Source: Nematostella vectensis | Taxonomy: Eukaryota; Cnidaria; Anthozoa; Actiniaria; Edwardsiidae | Reading direction: 5' to 3' | DNA: 64,000 nt | Assembly (NCBI RefSeq): GCF_932526225.1 | Contig: NC_064046.1 | Coordinates: 8,705,719-8,769,718, forward strand | In this document: positions 1 through 10,972 of the stretch, in pieces | Layout of the letters: each line of letters opens with the position of its first letter | Position numbering within the stretch: position 1 is the first letter of the stretch | Translations under genes and position numbers: made by a program | Notes under the pieces: model-generated | Told to the model about the DNA's origin: nothing | Database searches by the model: none | Seen by the model: only the letters and a program-made list of their open reading frames with translations

Positions 1-31
1 AACCTTAATCCCTGTCATTGTAAGGGGGGGC

Positions 32-217
32 ATAATAATCTATTAGAATCAACACTATTTAACAGGCTATCCGCTCGAAATTATCAGTCACGTCTTGAAA
101 GAAACTTCCAATAGACACATTGCTTTTACAATTTTTAAATATTTTTTTTGTGTTTTCCAGGTAACTGGGCACTTGTTACATAATTAGCCAGAAGTAAACT
201 GGTGCGACCGCCGCTTG
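32..217. mobile_element. Degraded copy of MITE family A
   Basis: It shares blocks with the copies at 4483-7080 and 14428-14693: 'aacaggctatccgctcga', 'gaaacttccaatagacaca' and a right end reading 'gaagtaaactggtg'. It ends about 20 bp from the last exon of gene 1. It is non-coding and non-autonomous; no transposase was found for it. Confidence 0.55.
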
Positions 218-236
218 AATTCCATTCAAGTTCTCC

Positions 237-3200
237 TTACTTGTCTTCAAGGAAATCCATCAAGCTGAATTTTGCTGTGTACACAGCATCTACTGTCCCC
301 AGTTCCTGCTGAAGGTCAATATCATTGGATATACTCGAGAACAGAGTGTTGTCCGCTGTTATCTCCCTGGAGAACAAAAACACAAACATGGTTTTTGATG
401 GCTACATCATTACAATTGGAGGCTGATTTAGTCTAGGCTATGTAAAATACAATAAAAGTTTAAATAATGCCATATAGACATTTTATTCTATACAACTATG
501 AGGAAAGATCTAGACATGGTCAAACCCTTAAAAACAAAAGAATATAAACTAAACAGTAAGTTTTACAAAATGAATCAGAATTTTTAGTGTTGCCTTTCTG
601 AAGCTTGCTATAATCTAGTTTCTACAACAGCGATGGATAAACATTATAATTCATTCAACCATTTCCATAGTGATTCATCCAAATATTACTAACATACACA
701 AGTATGAGTTATATACAGTATCAGAAGGATGATTTTATAACTCAGCATGCAGCCCCTAATCCCCCTCACCACGTTGTTGACACTTCAACGTGTACAAACG
801 TCCCCTTGGCATAGACATGAGCCACTCACCACGTTGTTGACACTTCAACGTGTACAAACATCCCCTTGGCATAGACATGAGCCACTCACCATGTTGTTGA
901 CACCTCAACGTGTACAAACGTCCCCTTGTCATAGACATGAACCACTCACCATGTTGTTGACACCTCAAAGTGTACAAACATCCCCTTGGCATAGACCTGA
1001 GCCACTCACCATGTTGTTGACACCTCAACGTGTACAAACATCCCCTTGGCATAGACATGAGCCACTCACCATGTTGTTGACACCTCAACGTGTACAAACA
1101 TCCCCTTGGCATAGACATGAGCCACTCACCATGTTGTTGACACCTCAAAGTGTACAAACATCCCCTTGGCATAGACCTGAGCCACTCACCATGTTGTTGA
1201 CACCTCAACGTGTACAAACATCCCCTTGGCATAGACATGAGCCACTCACCATGTTGTTGACACCTCAACGTGTACAAACATCCCCTTGGCATAGACCTGA
1301 GCCACTCACCAAGTTGTTGACACCTCAACGTGTACAAACGTCCCCTTGGCATAGACCTGAGCCACTCACCAAGTTGTTGACACCTCAACGTGTACAAACA
1401 TCCCCTTGGCATAGACCTGAGCCACTCACCATGTTGTTGACACCTCAACGTGTACAAACATCCCCTTGGCATAGACATGAGCCACTCACCATGTTGTTGA
1501 CACCTCAACGTGTACAAACGTCCCCTTGGCATAGACATGAACCACTCACCATGTTGTTGACACCTCAAAGTGTACAAACATCCCCTTGGCATAGACCTGA
1601 GCCACTCACCAAGTTGTTGACACCTCAACGTGTACAAACGTCCCCTTGGCATAGACCTGAGCCACTCACCAAGTTGTTGACACCTCAACGTGTACAAACG
1701 TCTCCTTGGCATAGACCTGAGCCACTCACCATGTTGTTGACACCTCAACGTGTACAAACATCCCCTTGGCATAGACCTGAGCCACTCACCACGTTGTTTA
1801 CACCTCAACGTGTACAAACGTCCCCTTGGCATAGACATGAGCCACTCACCATGTTGTTGACACCTCAACGTGTACAAACGTCCCCTTGGCATAGACATGA
1901 GCTACTCTAATGGCGTTATCTCTCCCAGGACGAACTTTAACCTGAAGAAGAAAAATAAACATTATGAGGTGACAAAAGCTACTTTAGGCTTTTTACCCGT
2001 TCTCATTCTCACAAAATATATCTAAAGTAACATGTCTATCTATTGCCTATAACTGGCAACATTTTTCCAATGTCTGTAAACTGCATTTGGGGTAAGGTGT
2101 GTGTGTGGGGGGGGGGGAGGGGGGGGGTGTTTTGGGGTGGGGGGAGGAAGAATTGTTTGTGGGTGCATTTTAAGGCTCCTATTTAAAGTCCAACCATATA
2201 GTTCACAGAAGCCATGTTTCCACTTAGCTGCAAAGGATATTCGTAAGTTGTCACCCTTAATTATGTTGATCAGGACTTTTTTATTTCTATTTCTACTTTT
2301 ATTTTTTTTTCAACAAAATATGAGATGTAGGAATGTATGCCCTCAGTCTGTATGTGCCTGACTTCAGGCAGTGCCATCAGCCAGCCGATTTGCTGGATGG
2401 AATACGGTTAGTGAACACTTTAGTTGAATAATTTTCCATATCTTTACCCATTTTACTCAAAGTCCCTTATACTGGTTATTCAAATTATTGAAAACATTCA
2501 TCTAAGATTGCCTTTGTATCTCATTAGAATAAAACAGTCTATGACGGCCTACTCACCAAGTTTGCTTTGCCAAAAAGCAACTGCACAGCAGTCTTGGCTG
2601 CGGTACTGCAGGCAGGAGAGCATGCCTCATACAGGACGGACAGCACAAACATGTCCAGGTTTTCTTTGTTGAGAGGAATGTCATTATGAGTCGCTACTGT
2701 GGTAACCAGATCCCGGATGCAAAACTGTTTGAAAGAAAGAGAGATTAATTAAACTGAATACCTAAATCAAGAGGATTCTGCAATGATTATTTGGTGCTCT
2801 CTATATCTCTCTTAAAGATTCAATAGAATTAGTTAAAGTTGTCTGTATTTTCATACAAGAATAGGAGCTCTTTTTCATAAAACAAATAAAAAATCAATAA
2901 CAAACTCTGAATAATAAATCATTCATTAACAATTAGCCATCTGCGTATTGTTTTAAAGGATGTCAATCAGCCACCAGTTGCTGTTGTATATATTTGCAAA
3001 TTATAATATTTCATCAGCCAGGTGTATAATTATGGCTACTCACCATCTTTGACTTGAAGTTATCATTAGCTTTGCTTGGAGAAGGGCAGGTTTCATGAAC
3101 AACTGCACCTAGCAAATTATTGATAATGGTTAAATACCTCATCATCACTATCATAACATTCTGTAACTGCTTGAATAAGCACTTTCCAAAAAAAGCGCCT

Positions 3201-6200
3201 CGCCTAATAGGAGAAATATGAAAAAGCACTTCTTTGAAAAAGGGTTATGCTTTATAGAGTCCAATAAGGGATCTGTACATTACCAATTTATTTAAAATCT
3301 TAACTTTTTACCAGCCACAATTTTTTCATTAGAGATAAATCATATTTTGAAATAAAAGTCTCCCCCTATTAGCACCTTGATGCTTTTTCAAGCAATTACT
3401 TTATAATTCATTTAATGCCATCATCACATCACTATAACCATCAACATCACTAGTGTTTATATGTGGTTATCATTATTCTCATTGTGCTTGCCTCAGTGTG
3501 CACTAATTAATGTATTGTCATGCTTATTACCTATTCTAAGAAGTAACGTCGGGATCTGTTTAAGCACTGCAAGCTCCATCAGCTCTGGAGTTGCGACTTC
3601 ATGGAATCCACCAGCCGCGAGTCCCTCCACATCACTTGAACAGCCCTATGGGAGGGAAAAGAAAGGAGAAAAAGGTAGCCAAAAGGTAGATGTGGCTGCC
3701 AGCACATACCTTGTCTTGTGCAAAGGAGTACTTTTTAATGAGTAAGTAACTGGCTGGTCTTATCTAATATTTTAAGGTTACATTGCCTGGTATTTAGACA
3801 GGGTTTGAGAGGGGGGGGGGGTGCACATCATCTTAAGTCAGCCTTTCGTACCTTTACTTGAATGATTCAACAGTGCGATTTTGTTTGTTTTCGCCAGAAC
3901 ACGCGCATGTGCCTACATTATTTAGCACTGTCCCTGTGGCTTGTATGAGACCCCTATTATAGGCCTATGGCTTAGATGAGACCTCTATTATAGGCCTATG
4001 GCTTAGATGAGACCCCTATTATAGGGCTATGGCTTAGATGAGACCCCTATTATGGGCCTATGGCTTAGATGAGACCCCTATTATAGGGCTATGGCTTAGA
4101 TGAGACCCCTCTTCCAGGCCTAGGGTTTGGATAAGCCCCTTATCTCTGCTCTCCTGCTCTCCTTTTTCCTTTCCCTCACCATAGCATTCCCGACTCTCTG
4201 GAGAGCCAGCTAGCAAACCCATAATAAATGGTCCACTTGTTGGGTAACTGAATCTCGTTCTCTTTACAGTTCTGTTCTTTAAAGTTTCCCCCTTTCATCA
4301 AAACCCTGAACTAGTTCAATACTGACCTTGAGAGCCAGCTCAATGGCTCTGGGATTCCTGTGGAATCCCGCTGGGATGTCTGCTTCTGGTGTTGGGGCTC
4401 TTTCAAACTCTCTTTTGTAGTGCTGTTCATTCAGAGGAAACATGTTGTATTGTGGAATACAGTAACCTTTAACAGTAACTATTTAAAGCCGCATTGCCAC
4501 CAGTTTACTACCGGAGGTCTGACGGAAACCTCAACCATAAAAAGACAAAAGAATCTACGAGAATCCAAGATATTTAACAGGCCATCCGCTCTAGATTATC
4601 AATCATATTCTTAACCCTTTCACTATCAAAACGGCCAAAAGCGGCCAAACGGAAATGTGACGTTTTTCCTGGAGCAGCCAATTTGCATACAACTCAAAAC
4701 AATCATCCCTCTCCTCCCTAGGGAATTCTTACGACATTCTTACAACATTAACCAATCAAATCCCACCAACTGCGCATATTTTTTTATTGTATAAAGTGCG
4801 TGAGCGCCAACTGAAAACTTATCAGTCAACCCTGTACTGCAAACATGGTGGAATCTTTAGCGATCGATGCGAACGAATTTAGAGCGATTTTTGGTGTTAA
4901 TCCTGACAAGAATGATGATGTAAATGATTCTTAAAATGAGTTTCAGGGTTTTGAACTTTCTTCTGAGGAAGAAAGCAGTTCTTCCTGGGAAGAAAGTGAA
5001 GACGAGAACGATGAAGTTAGTGTTGAAAATTGGTCGGAGCAACTCACGCATTTCGACCTCGAGAACTTCACCGGGCAACAACGGTTGAAGAAAACGGTAT
5101 CAGAAGATGCAAAAGCTGAAGACTATTTTAGTTTGATGTTTTCGGATGAACTTATTGGTTTAATTTCTGACGAAACTAACCGATATGCACAATTTATTAT
5201 CGGGCAGAAGGCCGATAGAGAGGCACGGCTGGCGAAGTGGAAGGATGTCACTCCCGACGAACTCCGCATGTTCCTTGGGGTAGCGCTCGTGATGGGGATT
5301 AATTCCTTGCCACAGCAAGCCCTTTATTGGTCTCAAAACCCCCTCTTTGGAAACCTTGGGATTCAGGACGTGATCCCCAAGACAAGGTTTGAAGAGATCG
5401 CCCAATTCCTGCACTTCAGCAATCCGAACAACAAGCCACAACGTGGGGACGCCGATTACGACCGTCTCTTTAAAGTTCGCCCGGTACTGAGCGATGTCTT
5501 AAAAAGTATCCAGCAAGCTTACGAGCCCTCAAAGGACAAATCAGTCGATGAGGGAATGATTGCCTTCAAGGGAAGACTTGGTTTTCGCCAATATATGCCT
5601 GCAAAGCCAACGAAATACGGCATAAAAGTGTGGATGGCGGCCGACGCGAAACTTGGGCAAGAAAACAGACAGCGTGTCCATGGACTCGGCTACGATGTGG
5701 TTATGGATATGGCTAAGCCTTTCCTGAACAGTTACAGCGTGTCCATGGACTCGGCTACGATGTGGTTATGGATATGGCTAAGCCTTTCCTGAACAGTTAC
5801 CGACACATCTTCTGTGATAACTTTTTTACAACTGTTCAGCTTTTTGACCACACGCTAGATCAAAAAACCTATGCATGCGGGACTGTGCACGTGAATCGCA
5901 GGGAACTGTTGCCATGCGCCAAAGACAAGTTGAAGCGAAATGGTTCAGCGTCAGCAAGGCCAGCTCCTCTTTACAAAATGGCATGACGTTTCCCCTCTTG
6001 AGCCGGGTCGCACAGTGAGAAGAGAGTATCGCGGCCGCGAAGAAATAGATATAAAAAAGCCAAAGGTGATGGATGTTTACACGGCGCACATGGGAGGAGT
6101 TGACCGCGCGGACCAGCTCCAATCCTTTCATTCCTCAGGCTGGCAATCACGTAAATGGTATAAATACATGTTTTTGGTTTTTGTACAATCTGGCAGTGCC

Positions 6201-8383
6201 CAACGCATTCATCCTAGAAGGATTCAAGTGCCAATTGCAAGGAAAGTCAAAGAGGACTGTTATCTCTTTCAAGACAGAACTTGCGCATTTGCTTATTGCG
6301 AAGTTCAACTCTAGAAAGTGCCCAAGAGTTTCTGCTCCCCCAACTCCCCAGAAAATCCTAGCCTCAGCTCATGTGGCCATTCATGTAGAAGTAGAAGGAA
6401 TGAAGAGGGCATGTGTTCTTTGCAGCAAGAAGGGAAAAGAGACCCCAAAAGGCTACAAGATTGAGACGTACTGTGAGTGCACGATCTGCAAAGTCGGTCG
6501 GTTGCCACCAGGCATTCCATGAAATGACCATGGCACGGCATAAACTATCATCGTACAGACTTTATTTTTACACTATTTCTTATGACTATATACTTAAAAC
6601 CACCTTTATTATATGTTCTGTTTATATTTTGTGTCTAAGATAAACAATAATCTTGTAAATGAAGCAAAATTTGAGATCATTGGTAGAGAAGATGGTGCGA
6701 AATTTGAATTTTTGTATAAAATTGTAAATTCAAATCTTTACAGCTCTAAGCAAGAGTGGCAAAAACGTCAATATTTCGGTTCATTAAAAACTTCATTATC
6801 TGTACTAATTGTTTCTGTGATTTATTTTTTACAATCTGCCTCCAAAACCTACTGAGCATGCATGTTTTGTTTTGGTGTGTAAATTAGTGGGGAATGCTAA
6901 TTAGGCTCCAGGAACAGCAGGATGTGACACACATTGGGCTTCGGTAGTAAAAATGTTAAAGAAACTTACTAAGACCTCTGCTTTCAATATTTTAAAATAT
7001 TTTTCACATTTTCCATTAAAAATCATTGGAGATAGTTACTTAATCGACCGGAAGTAAACTGGTGACAATGCGGATTTAAAATACTGATTTAGCTGGTAAA
7101 TAACATATTTATTATTTCCTAGAAAAAAATGTTTATCAAGTGGTTCAGTATTGCAATCTGGATAGTAGGATAACAACCTCACAACAGCCATATGATTGAT
7201 AGATATTGGACCCCAAAAAAATAAAAGCAGAAACTCTGATACTGTGCCTCAAAAGATTTTCACCAAATCCCGTTATTTACAAACCTTTAATAGGTTATCC
7301 ACCCTTTTGACCAGCTGTTTCTTCTCACTTTCCTGTAGTCCATTAGATAATAAGCTCTGGACATCTTGTCGAGATAACGCTTCTCCATGTCGTAGTCCCT
7401 GGTTGGCCTGAAATCCATTGTATACGGTTATAAGGCAACCAAGTTCTTAGGCAAACAGTTGCCTGGTTACTTTAATCAGTAACTCAGTAACAGTAGTTTT
7501 TTTTTTTAAGTCAAGTAAAGAGAAAGCACATCAGACAAACATAGGGATCTATTTCCCACAGAAATCTGCTGAAGATTTAAAAAACAAATTAGTGGGAAAC
7601 CAAATTTATTACAAAATTCATTTGCCAACCATGCCAAGTTGTTAGGCGACCAGTATAATAACCTAGGATAGTTGCCTAATAACTTTCATGATTTATAAAG
7701 ATGTTTTTTTTTTCAAGACAGCTGCCTGATGACTTGGTTGACAAACACTTTGTAACCAAATCCATCACAACACATCTTCAAAACCATACAACATCGTAAT
7801 TGATGCCTTTATCGACAGAATGCAATACTTAAAAGATCATTTCCTGAGGGGGGGGGGATGCACAGGTATAGATACCTATCATTACATGATTATCATTATT
7901 ACCAAGGATGGTAAAGCTTTCCTCTGTGCCCGCCCTCTAGCTATACGTCTCTGATTAAAAGTAGAGTGTCATCTGACCTGTGCAAGTGACAGCCATGTTG
8001 ATGTTGCATCCTTGAGGGCTAGGGTGACTTCTCTGTCCCGCAGGTAGTCACCGATTTCCTCAAATGCACCCAGAGGTGACATCAGCTCAGCTGAAGACAT
8101 CAAGAACTGCGACTGGACTTGTAGTAACGATAGGAAGCAGGCACCAAGCATCTGATGACACAAGACACTTTTTAACAAGGGATTGGAATCATATTTGAAT
8201 CATCCAAATCGTCACCATCATGATCACTGCCATCAAGACTATCCTAGATCATATCATAATTTTTGACACATCATCATCATCATCATCACCATGATAATCA
8301 TCATCATCAGAGTCATAATAACCATCATTACGATCACCATTACCATAGTAATCAGGATAATCACCATCACCATTGCCATCATT

Positions 8384-8469
<86 letters not shown>

Positions 8470-10622
8470 GTCATGATATTGCCATCAGATATGATATTGT
8501 CATCATAACCATCATCATGATCACCATCACTATTGCAATAATTATCATCATGATCACCATCACCATGATAATCATCATCATCGTCATACTACCACAATAC
8601 TGCCATCAAATGTCCCCCTTTGTGAAAATTGGGATACTATTTGCATAATTTGGCAAAATGGAATTCATTAAAGTACAATTCTTTATTACAAACAAAATGA
8701 TCCAAAAAGTTTAATTATATTTATGTATAAAGGTCCCAAGAACATGTAAGTATAACATCAATTTCTTAAGTAAAATTGTAATCTTCTTAGAAAAAAAGAT
8801 ATAAAAATATCAAAGCAAACACTGTAATTGCACTCGCTGTTTCTGCTTGACTGTATTTGAAAGCCTCTGGATTCTTCTAATGTGTTTATCTACACCACTA
8901 AATGAATATGGTAGTTTCAAACTTTTAATCAAAAGCCACACTTTGACCCAAAACATTAATTGATCGATACCAAACAGAAGACTGTTAAGCAAGAATGGCA
9001 AAGACAAAAAATAAAAGCTTATCTCCTGTGGTTATCTTGGTATTGATAAGTCTTTTTTTTAGTTTAATCAGTACAATAATTAATATTTCGCAGACAGGCC
9101 TGTAGTTTGGTTAGCAGTCTAGTGATGGTATCATTAAGGGTTCAGTGTATCATATCAGCCAATAATACCAGAGACGCTATATACTTGTGGTTATATGTAT
9201 CAGTATCTTTACCAAACTTCAACCAAACAGATAAGAAAAAAAATCACAAAGAAAATAAAAAAAATATTCACAATGGGCAAAAGTGTCAATCAACCATATC
9301 AATCAGACTTTCTCTGTAAAAACATTTACACCTTGATTCTTTTGTGAAAAACACAATCAAATTAATACCATGGTAAATTTGATGCTTCTATAGATTCAAT
9401 AGGTTCAAAAGGTCAACCAGCAGGAAATAAAAACATCATAAATACTAACAATAACGAAAGGGTTTTTTCCTGTTTGGTTGGATTGTAAACACTGAGGGTA
9501 AATTTTGACAGCAAATAATGGAAAATTTATAAAAGCATGTTTTACAAGATTAATGCTTGACTGGACTCGTCACACATGTTTATTCGACAGGGTCCAGACG
9601 ACAGAAGAAAAGAGAAATTTTAGATTATGACAGAAGTTGACATATTCTAATAAGAATCAAAATCAGTTCAATAAGAATCAGTTGGAACTCTGATATTTTT
9701 AGCAAAGACAAGACAGCATAAAAGCTTATTGAGAAAATCAGCACAGGGCAAAGAAACAAACGATTCGGGTCAGACGACGCGATTATATTCTAATTAACTG
9801 GCTAGATCCGCTGTCTCAGGGATTATTTTGTCTAGATGACTTATTAAACTCGAGATACGCAAGAATATTTTTATTTATAAATGACAAAATCGTACGACAT
9901 TCACTTTTAGATCTTGTTATGCGATTTTTACATAAGCTTGATGTCGGCTGTCAGAAGCACTGCCTTTGCTTGTTATGGGCTTGTCCATATAAGACAGGAA
10001 ATTTCTCGAGTAATAAAGATCAGCCCACGTTTATAATCAATCAAAAACTTACCTTCACTCTGTTTTCTTCAACTTCAGAGAAACTCCGGTAGAGTTTTTC
10101 CTCTTCGCTTGAAAGCTCTTCGTCCGCTGATCTGAAACGCTTTTTGGCGATTTTCAATCTTTTAGAGTCGACTTCACTCTCATCTTTTTCTAGAATCTCC
10201 AGATTTTCAAGACAGGATTCATAATTCTGAGCGTTTCTTTTGTGTGCTTCAATAGCTCTTCTCAAACTAGGAAATGTAGATGTGAAATCACACAAAGTCG
10301 CGAGAATGTGGTTTGTGACATGAACGCTTGACTTGTGCGCAACATGATCGATCTCTTCAACGACTTGCTTCAGTTGCTGTGTGATTTCAAGCAATGGGGT
10401 CTGCTTTAAGACGGCTGAGAAGGCATCTGCTAGCTGTGAACCAGCATCGCAAAAGGCTTTCATTGCGTCTAAATACCCGGTGATCAGTTTATCAATGAAC
10501 GACACATTCGACTCCAAAGTCTCAACGTTACTCGACAATTTCAAATGATATGTCGTCGTTTTATCCCCGTCCTGCTTCCTTCCCCTCCACTGGTGGTAGG
10601 ATAGGTACCTAACGCTATCCAT
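237..10622 (-). CDS. Unrecognised nine-exon gene with a BAR-like N-terminal region
   Basis: Exons on the minus strand: 10622-10053, 8151-7978, 7407-7285, 4422-4327, 3645-3531, 3108-3044, 2724-2557, 1941-1850, 366-237. All junctions are GT..AG and the phases agree, giving about 510 aa. Residues 1-250 (exons 1-2) are long, amphipathic and helix-rich, with a charged stretch after residue 145 (EKDESEVDSKRLK). The pattern resembles a BAR domain, a membrane-curving dimer, but I see no decisive signature. The rest looks helical and ARM/HEAT-like (ELAVLKQIPTLLLRI; LDMFVLSVLYEACS). Exon 8 ends inside a 60-bp minisatellite. The last exon reads ...SLMDFLEDK-stop at 239-237. However, CAA|GTAAGG at 241-236 could also be a splice donor, so the gene may continue beyond the window. 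The start ATG at 10622 faces TRIP4. I cannot name the gene; the structure is well supported, the function is not. Confidence 0.6.
757..1905. repeat. 60-bp minisatellite, about 19 copies, overlapping exon 8 of gene 1
   Basis: The period is exactly 60 bp with only a few variable positions (ATG/AAG/ACG before TTGTTGA; catga/cctga). On the minus strand every unit contains CAACATG|GTGAGTGG, a good 5' splice site. The first unit overlaps the coding exon 1941-1850, whose last roughly 54 nt are themselves a repeat unit. Long ORFs on both strands arise only because the period is a multiple of three. Confidence 0.95.
3938..4130. repeat. 31-bp tandem repeat, about 6 copies
   Basis: The unit is built around 'cttagatgagacccctatta' followed by 'taggcctatgg'. 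It lies in the intron of gene 1 between exons 4 and 5. Confidence 0.85.
4611..6959 (+). mobile_element. piggyBac-superfamily DNA transposon (inactive)
   Basis: It is bounded by TTAA on both sides (4611-4614 and 6956-6959), the piggyBac target duplication. The termini are imperfect inverted repeats (left CCCTTTCACTATC; right, reversed, ATTTTTACTACC). It encodes a PGBD-type transposase with several breaks. It sits inside a MITE, in the intron between exons 3 and 4 of gene 1. Confidence 0.9.
4845..6522 (+). pseudogene. piggyBac (PGBD-like) transposase pseudogene
   Basis: The reading frame starts at ATG 4845, after CAAAC. It is stopped by TAA at 4932-4934, reopens in the same frame through an acidic N-terminal region, and contains the piggyBac core. 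The catalytic Asp positions are visible in KSVDEGMIAFKG (about 5550), CDNFFTT (about 5815) and GGVDRADQ (about 6100). A C-terminal Cys-rich zinc-finger stretch (CVLCSKKGK ... CECTICKVG) ends at 6522. An exact 65-bp tandem duplication (5671-5735 and 5736-5800) shifts the frame, and two further shifts occur near 5940-6000 and 6090-6150. The copy cannot make a full protein. It is recent enough that the domains still read clearly. Confidence 0.88.
8254..8590. repeat. CAT/ATC trinucleotide microsatellite
   Basis: A pure (CAT)n core runs at about 8385-8466, flanked by degenerate CAT/CAC stretches, in intron 1 of gene 1. The poly-His, poly-Met and poly-Ser ORFs here are artefacts of the repeat. Confidence 0.95.
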
Positions 10623-10972
10623 TTTGGTCTAAAAGCTAAAAAACAGTAAAAATGAGCTTCATGTCCATGTTTGTCTCGTCAACGAACATCTGATAACTGA
10701 CCTACGAGCCCACTGTAATTTGAGTCAGCATCATCTCCTGCTGATAATATAATCTGACGTAGTCTTTTATCTGTCTTGATCTCGCATTCTCCCTTCCCTC
10801 TTATCTCCCTTTTAAGACTCAAAATTAAGTTTTTATCAGTTGTACGCCTCTTATGATCAAAATCAATATGAGAAATGAAATACAAGGCCAGAGGTGTCTG
10901 AAATAACAAAATAGCCTGTAGTAATTTACATGATTGGGTTGCCTGTGGTTTTGTTCTGCCGAATCAGCCAAG
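10623..10972. promoter_or_regulatory. Divergent promoter region of gene 1 and TRIP4
   Basis: Only 350 bp separate the two start codons. I see no TATA box at a convincing position. CAAGATGGCGGCC spans the TRIP4 ATG, a match to the YY1 motif often found at TATA-less animal promoters. Shared bidirectional control is inferred from spacing alone. Confidence 0.5.

Larger units (their letters stand above)
4483..7080. mobile_element. MITE family A copy split by a piggyBac insertion
   Basis: The left half (4483-4610) starts 'ttaaagccgcattgccacca' and the right half (6960-7080) ends 'ggtgacaatgcggatttaaa'; together they form inverted termini. The intact copy at 14428-14693, in reverse orientation, shows the uninterrupted arrangement. 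The two halves meet exactly at the TTAA borders of the piggyBac element, so that element inserted later. Confidence 0.8.

Noticed and set aside
747..1910. 387- and 380-aa ORFs on both strands
   Set aside because: They exist only because a 60-bp repeat is divisible by three. The only coding part is the small exon end at 1941-1850.
8254..8508. Poly-His/poly-Met ORFs
   Set aside because: CAT microsatellite in six frames.
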